Shown here in pieces: positions 62,369 to 64,000 of a DNA stretch of 64,000 bases. Position numbers and translations under genes: made by a program. The DNA comes from Ascidia mentula (Eukaryota; Chordata; Ascidiacea; Phlebobranchia; Ascidiidae): contig OX387198.1 of the NCBI GenBank assembly GCA_947561715.1, forward strand, positions 10,354,001 to 10,418,000, written 5' to 3'. The notes beneath the pieces were generated by a model. That model had not been told where the DNA came from. It did no database searches and saw only the letters and a program-made list of their open reading frames with translations. Every line of letters starts with the position of its first letter. Within the stretch, counting starts at the first letter, position 1.

Positions 62369-63294
62369 ATCCTACCTATGTGCCTTGTATGTTTATGTCG
62401 TGGTACATGATTCTTTATAAATTGACACTATAGTTAACGTCAGTCAGGCACGTTTTAAATCCATTGAAGTAAACAAATGGAGGAGCAAAACAACTACTAT
62501 CGACATTATCAACATCAAAATACCAGATTTATCTTTTTTCGTGCTTTTCGTTCTATCCCCGAAACTTACCCTAACCCACTAGCATGAATGATGAATCTGT
62601 GGGGCACCTTTCCTTGATGCCTTAAGCAAGTGCTTTTTTTGCTTGATGGTTATTCCAAACCTGAAATCAGTAGATTCAAATCCGCAAACAGTAAAACGTG
62701 CATTAATTTTCTGAAAGTGATTACCCTAATACCTCAAAACCAGCTTTGTGGTTTTTGGTGGATGCCGTGCGAGAGTTGGACAGTGAAACGTTAGTCTTTT
62801 GAATATCAAACGTTGAAATGAATTAGAATTGGACTCTCTGAGACCAGTGCACGAAGAAAGACCTCGTGGTAGAGGACAAAGTAAACAGCAGCATGCAACT
62901 TCTTTTTAGACCCGTTATTCCCAATACCAACGTTAAAAGAAACAAACGACTCAACAAATATTAACTTTAATGCAATAAAAAACGAACCTATTTTATTTCT
63001 CGAGTTATGTGATGTCGACGTATCACTATATTTCCTGACAAAACAAATCCTTGAATTCGATGTCTATTCAGTTTTGGAGGTAAGAAAAAAAGCAGATATT
63101 AACCACTATATGCTCTTAGGCGCTGTTACCAAATAAGCGCTCAGTGCAACTTGTAAACGCACACCACCTTACAGTTACATACAGTTTGACATTCGTACGA
63201 GAAACGTGCAAATATAACTTGAAAAGCAATTTATAACCTGGTGGAAGAACTATATCGTCGAGTGTAGTACTGTGTAATAACTAAACAGAACGAC
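62369..63294. repeat. F-G spacer, copy 2 of the near-identical duplicated segment
   Basis: Partner of 58347-59271. The identity continues through exon 1, intron 1 and most of exon 2 of genes F and G (59272 to about 59940 against 63295 to about 63963), ending at the point where gene F has its exon 2 deletion. Confidence 0.85.
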
Positions 63295-63980
63295 ATGGTA
63301 AAGGAGAATTGTGATAATGTTACTTCCAAAGAGGTACGTTACGACTTTGGTATATTGGAATCAGGCTGCACATTAATGTTGACACAGTGAGGTGTCTTGA
63401 TTTACGTAACTACTAAAGTCAGTTCGCTGTTATTGGAGTTGGTTCGTATAGCATCACCCCTTGAAATGCTTTTTTCAGAATCTTAAGGTCTTTCAATGTT
63501 TATTAATTATTTCAGAAACATTTTGAATGCAGATGCGTATCTTTGAGGGGACAATTGGGGCAATCGTCCCCTTAAAACATGTGATAACACTGAATTAGCC
63601 TCGGTTGTGCTAAAATTGATTTTTGTTCACAATACCAGTGTAATTATCTGGGGCATGGCTGGGCCGAATAGAATTTCAAACAGTAACGCCCATACCGAGA
63701 AAACATATCTGAATTCGGCCCAGTTTGAATGACCCTGGTTCATGTTTCTGTAAGTCAAACATGCATATTTGAATTGTATCTGCAGCAGGCTACTCAAGGG
63801 TGTTACATCAAAGCAAGACATGTCCTGGCATTTATGTTGTTTGCCGCGGTTTTTAACATGTTTTCCACGAGATCAAATCTGAGTGTCGCAATTGTTGCTA
63901 TGGTAAACTCAACAAATGACCAGACTGTTGACAACCAATCTGACGTGTGTCCTGCCAGGAATTCAGGGAATGCAACTTCG
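63295..63980 (+). CDS. SLC17 family transporter, array gene G (partial, runs off the window)
   Basis: Exon 1 (63295-63333, MVKENCDNVTSKE) and exon 2 (63786-63980) are present, with the donor gtaaca intact at 63981; the remaining exons lie beyond the window. Exon 2 encodes the first membrane helix ([13 protein letters not shown]) and the glycosylation-site-rich loop ending SGNATS, three codons shorter than in C, D and E. The sequence is almost the same as gene F up to CPAR, so G shows what F looked like before its deletion. Confidence 0.85.
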
Positions 63981-64000
63981 GTAACACATTAACGAAAATA

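Noticed and set aside
1..64000. CRISPR array, prophage, insertion sequence or bacterial operon
   Set aside because: The window is intron-rich animal DNA; repeats seen are tandem gene duplicates, one coding minisatellite and simple repeats.

Overview
This is animal nuclear DNA. Every real gene is split into many short exons joined by GT-AG introns, and the content is typical of a chordate-grade animal: a class A GPCR, a very large cadherin, SLC17 transporters and a PLP enzyme. Compact AT-rich introns, dense genes on both strands and a lineage-specific transporter array suggest a tunicate (Ciona-like ascidian). That placement is inference from gene style, not a database match. Gene models below were built by hand: splice sites were read from the sequence and reading-frame phase was checked at each junction.

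Layout. (1) 1-1569: no gene seen. (2) 1570-4814, +: nine-exon rhodopsin-family GPCR of the angiotensin/apelin/chemokine-like type. (3) 5971-14449 and 22662-32719, both -: two blocks of cadherin exons. The 32719-22662 block has extracellular cadherin repeats. The 14449-5971 block has more repeats, a Thr/Ser mucin-like exon, one transmembrane helix and a cytoplasmic tail. The phase across the gap fits one 40-exon gene encoding at least 2294 residues. (4) 15098-18736, +: small membrane protein with two Cys-rich (fibronectin-II/kringle-like) modules. 20747-22256, +: membrane glycoprotein with a His/Asn hexapeptide repeat. Both lie in the gap between the cadherin blocks, on the opposite strand. (5) 26929-29783, -: complete 445-residue class V aminotransferase-fold enzyme sitting in a cadherin intron. 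(6) 34160-35732, -: 144-residue basic, His/Pro-rich, GYP-repeat protein. (7) 37925 to the window end, +: tandem array of seven SLC17 (sialin/vesicular glutamate transporter-like) genes, A to G, with one truncated remnant between C and D; the array runs off the right edge.

How the parts relate. The left half is a nest of unrelated genes inside and beside one large adhesion-receptor locus. The right half is a lineage-specific expansion. Gene A keeps the canonical SLC17 motif. B-G are a divergent paralogue set with a shared exon structure. C-F add a tenth exon ending in a PDZ-ligand-like C-terminus. The remnant at 50.0-50.5 kb and the near-identical E/F and F/G intergenic segments show that the array grew by duplication of roughly 4 kb units whose breakpoints fell inside or just past genes. 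Gene F has lost its exon 2 splice donor.
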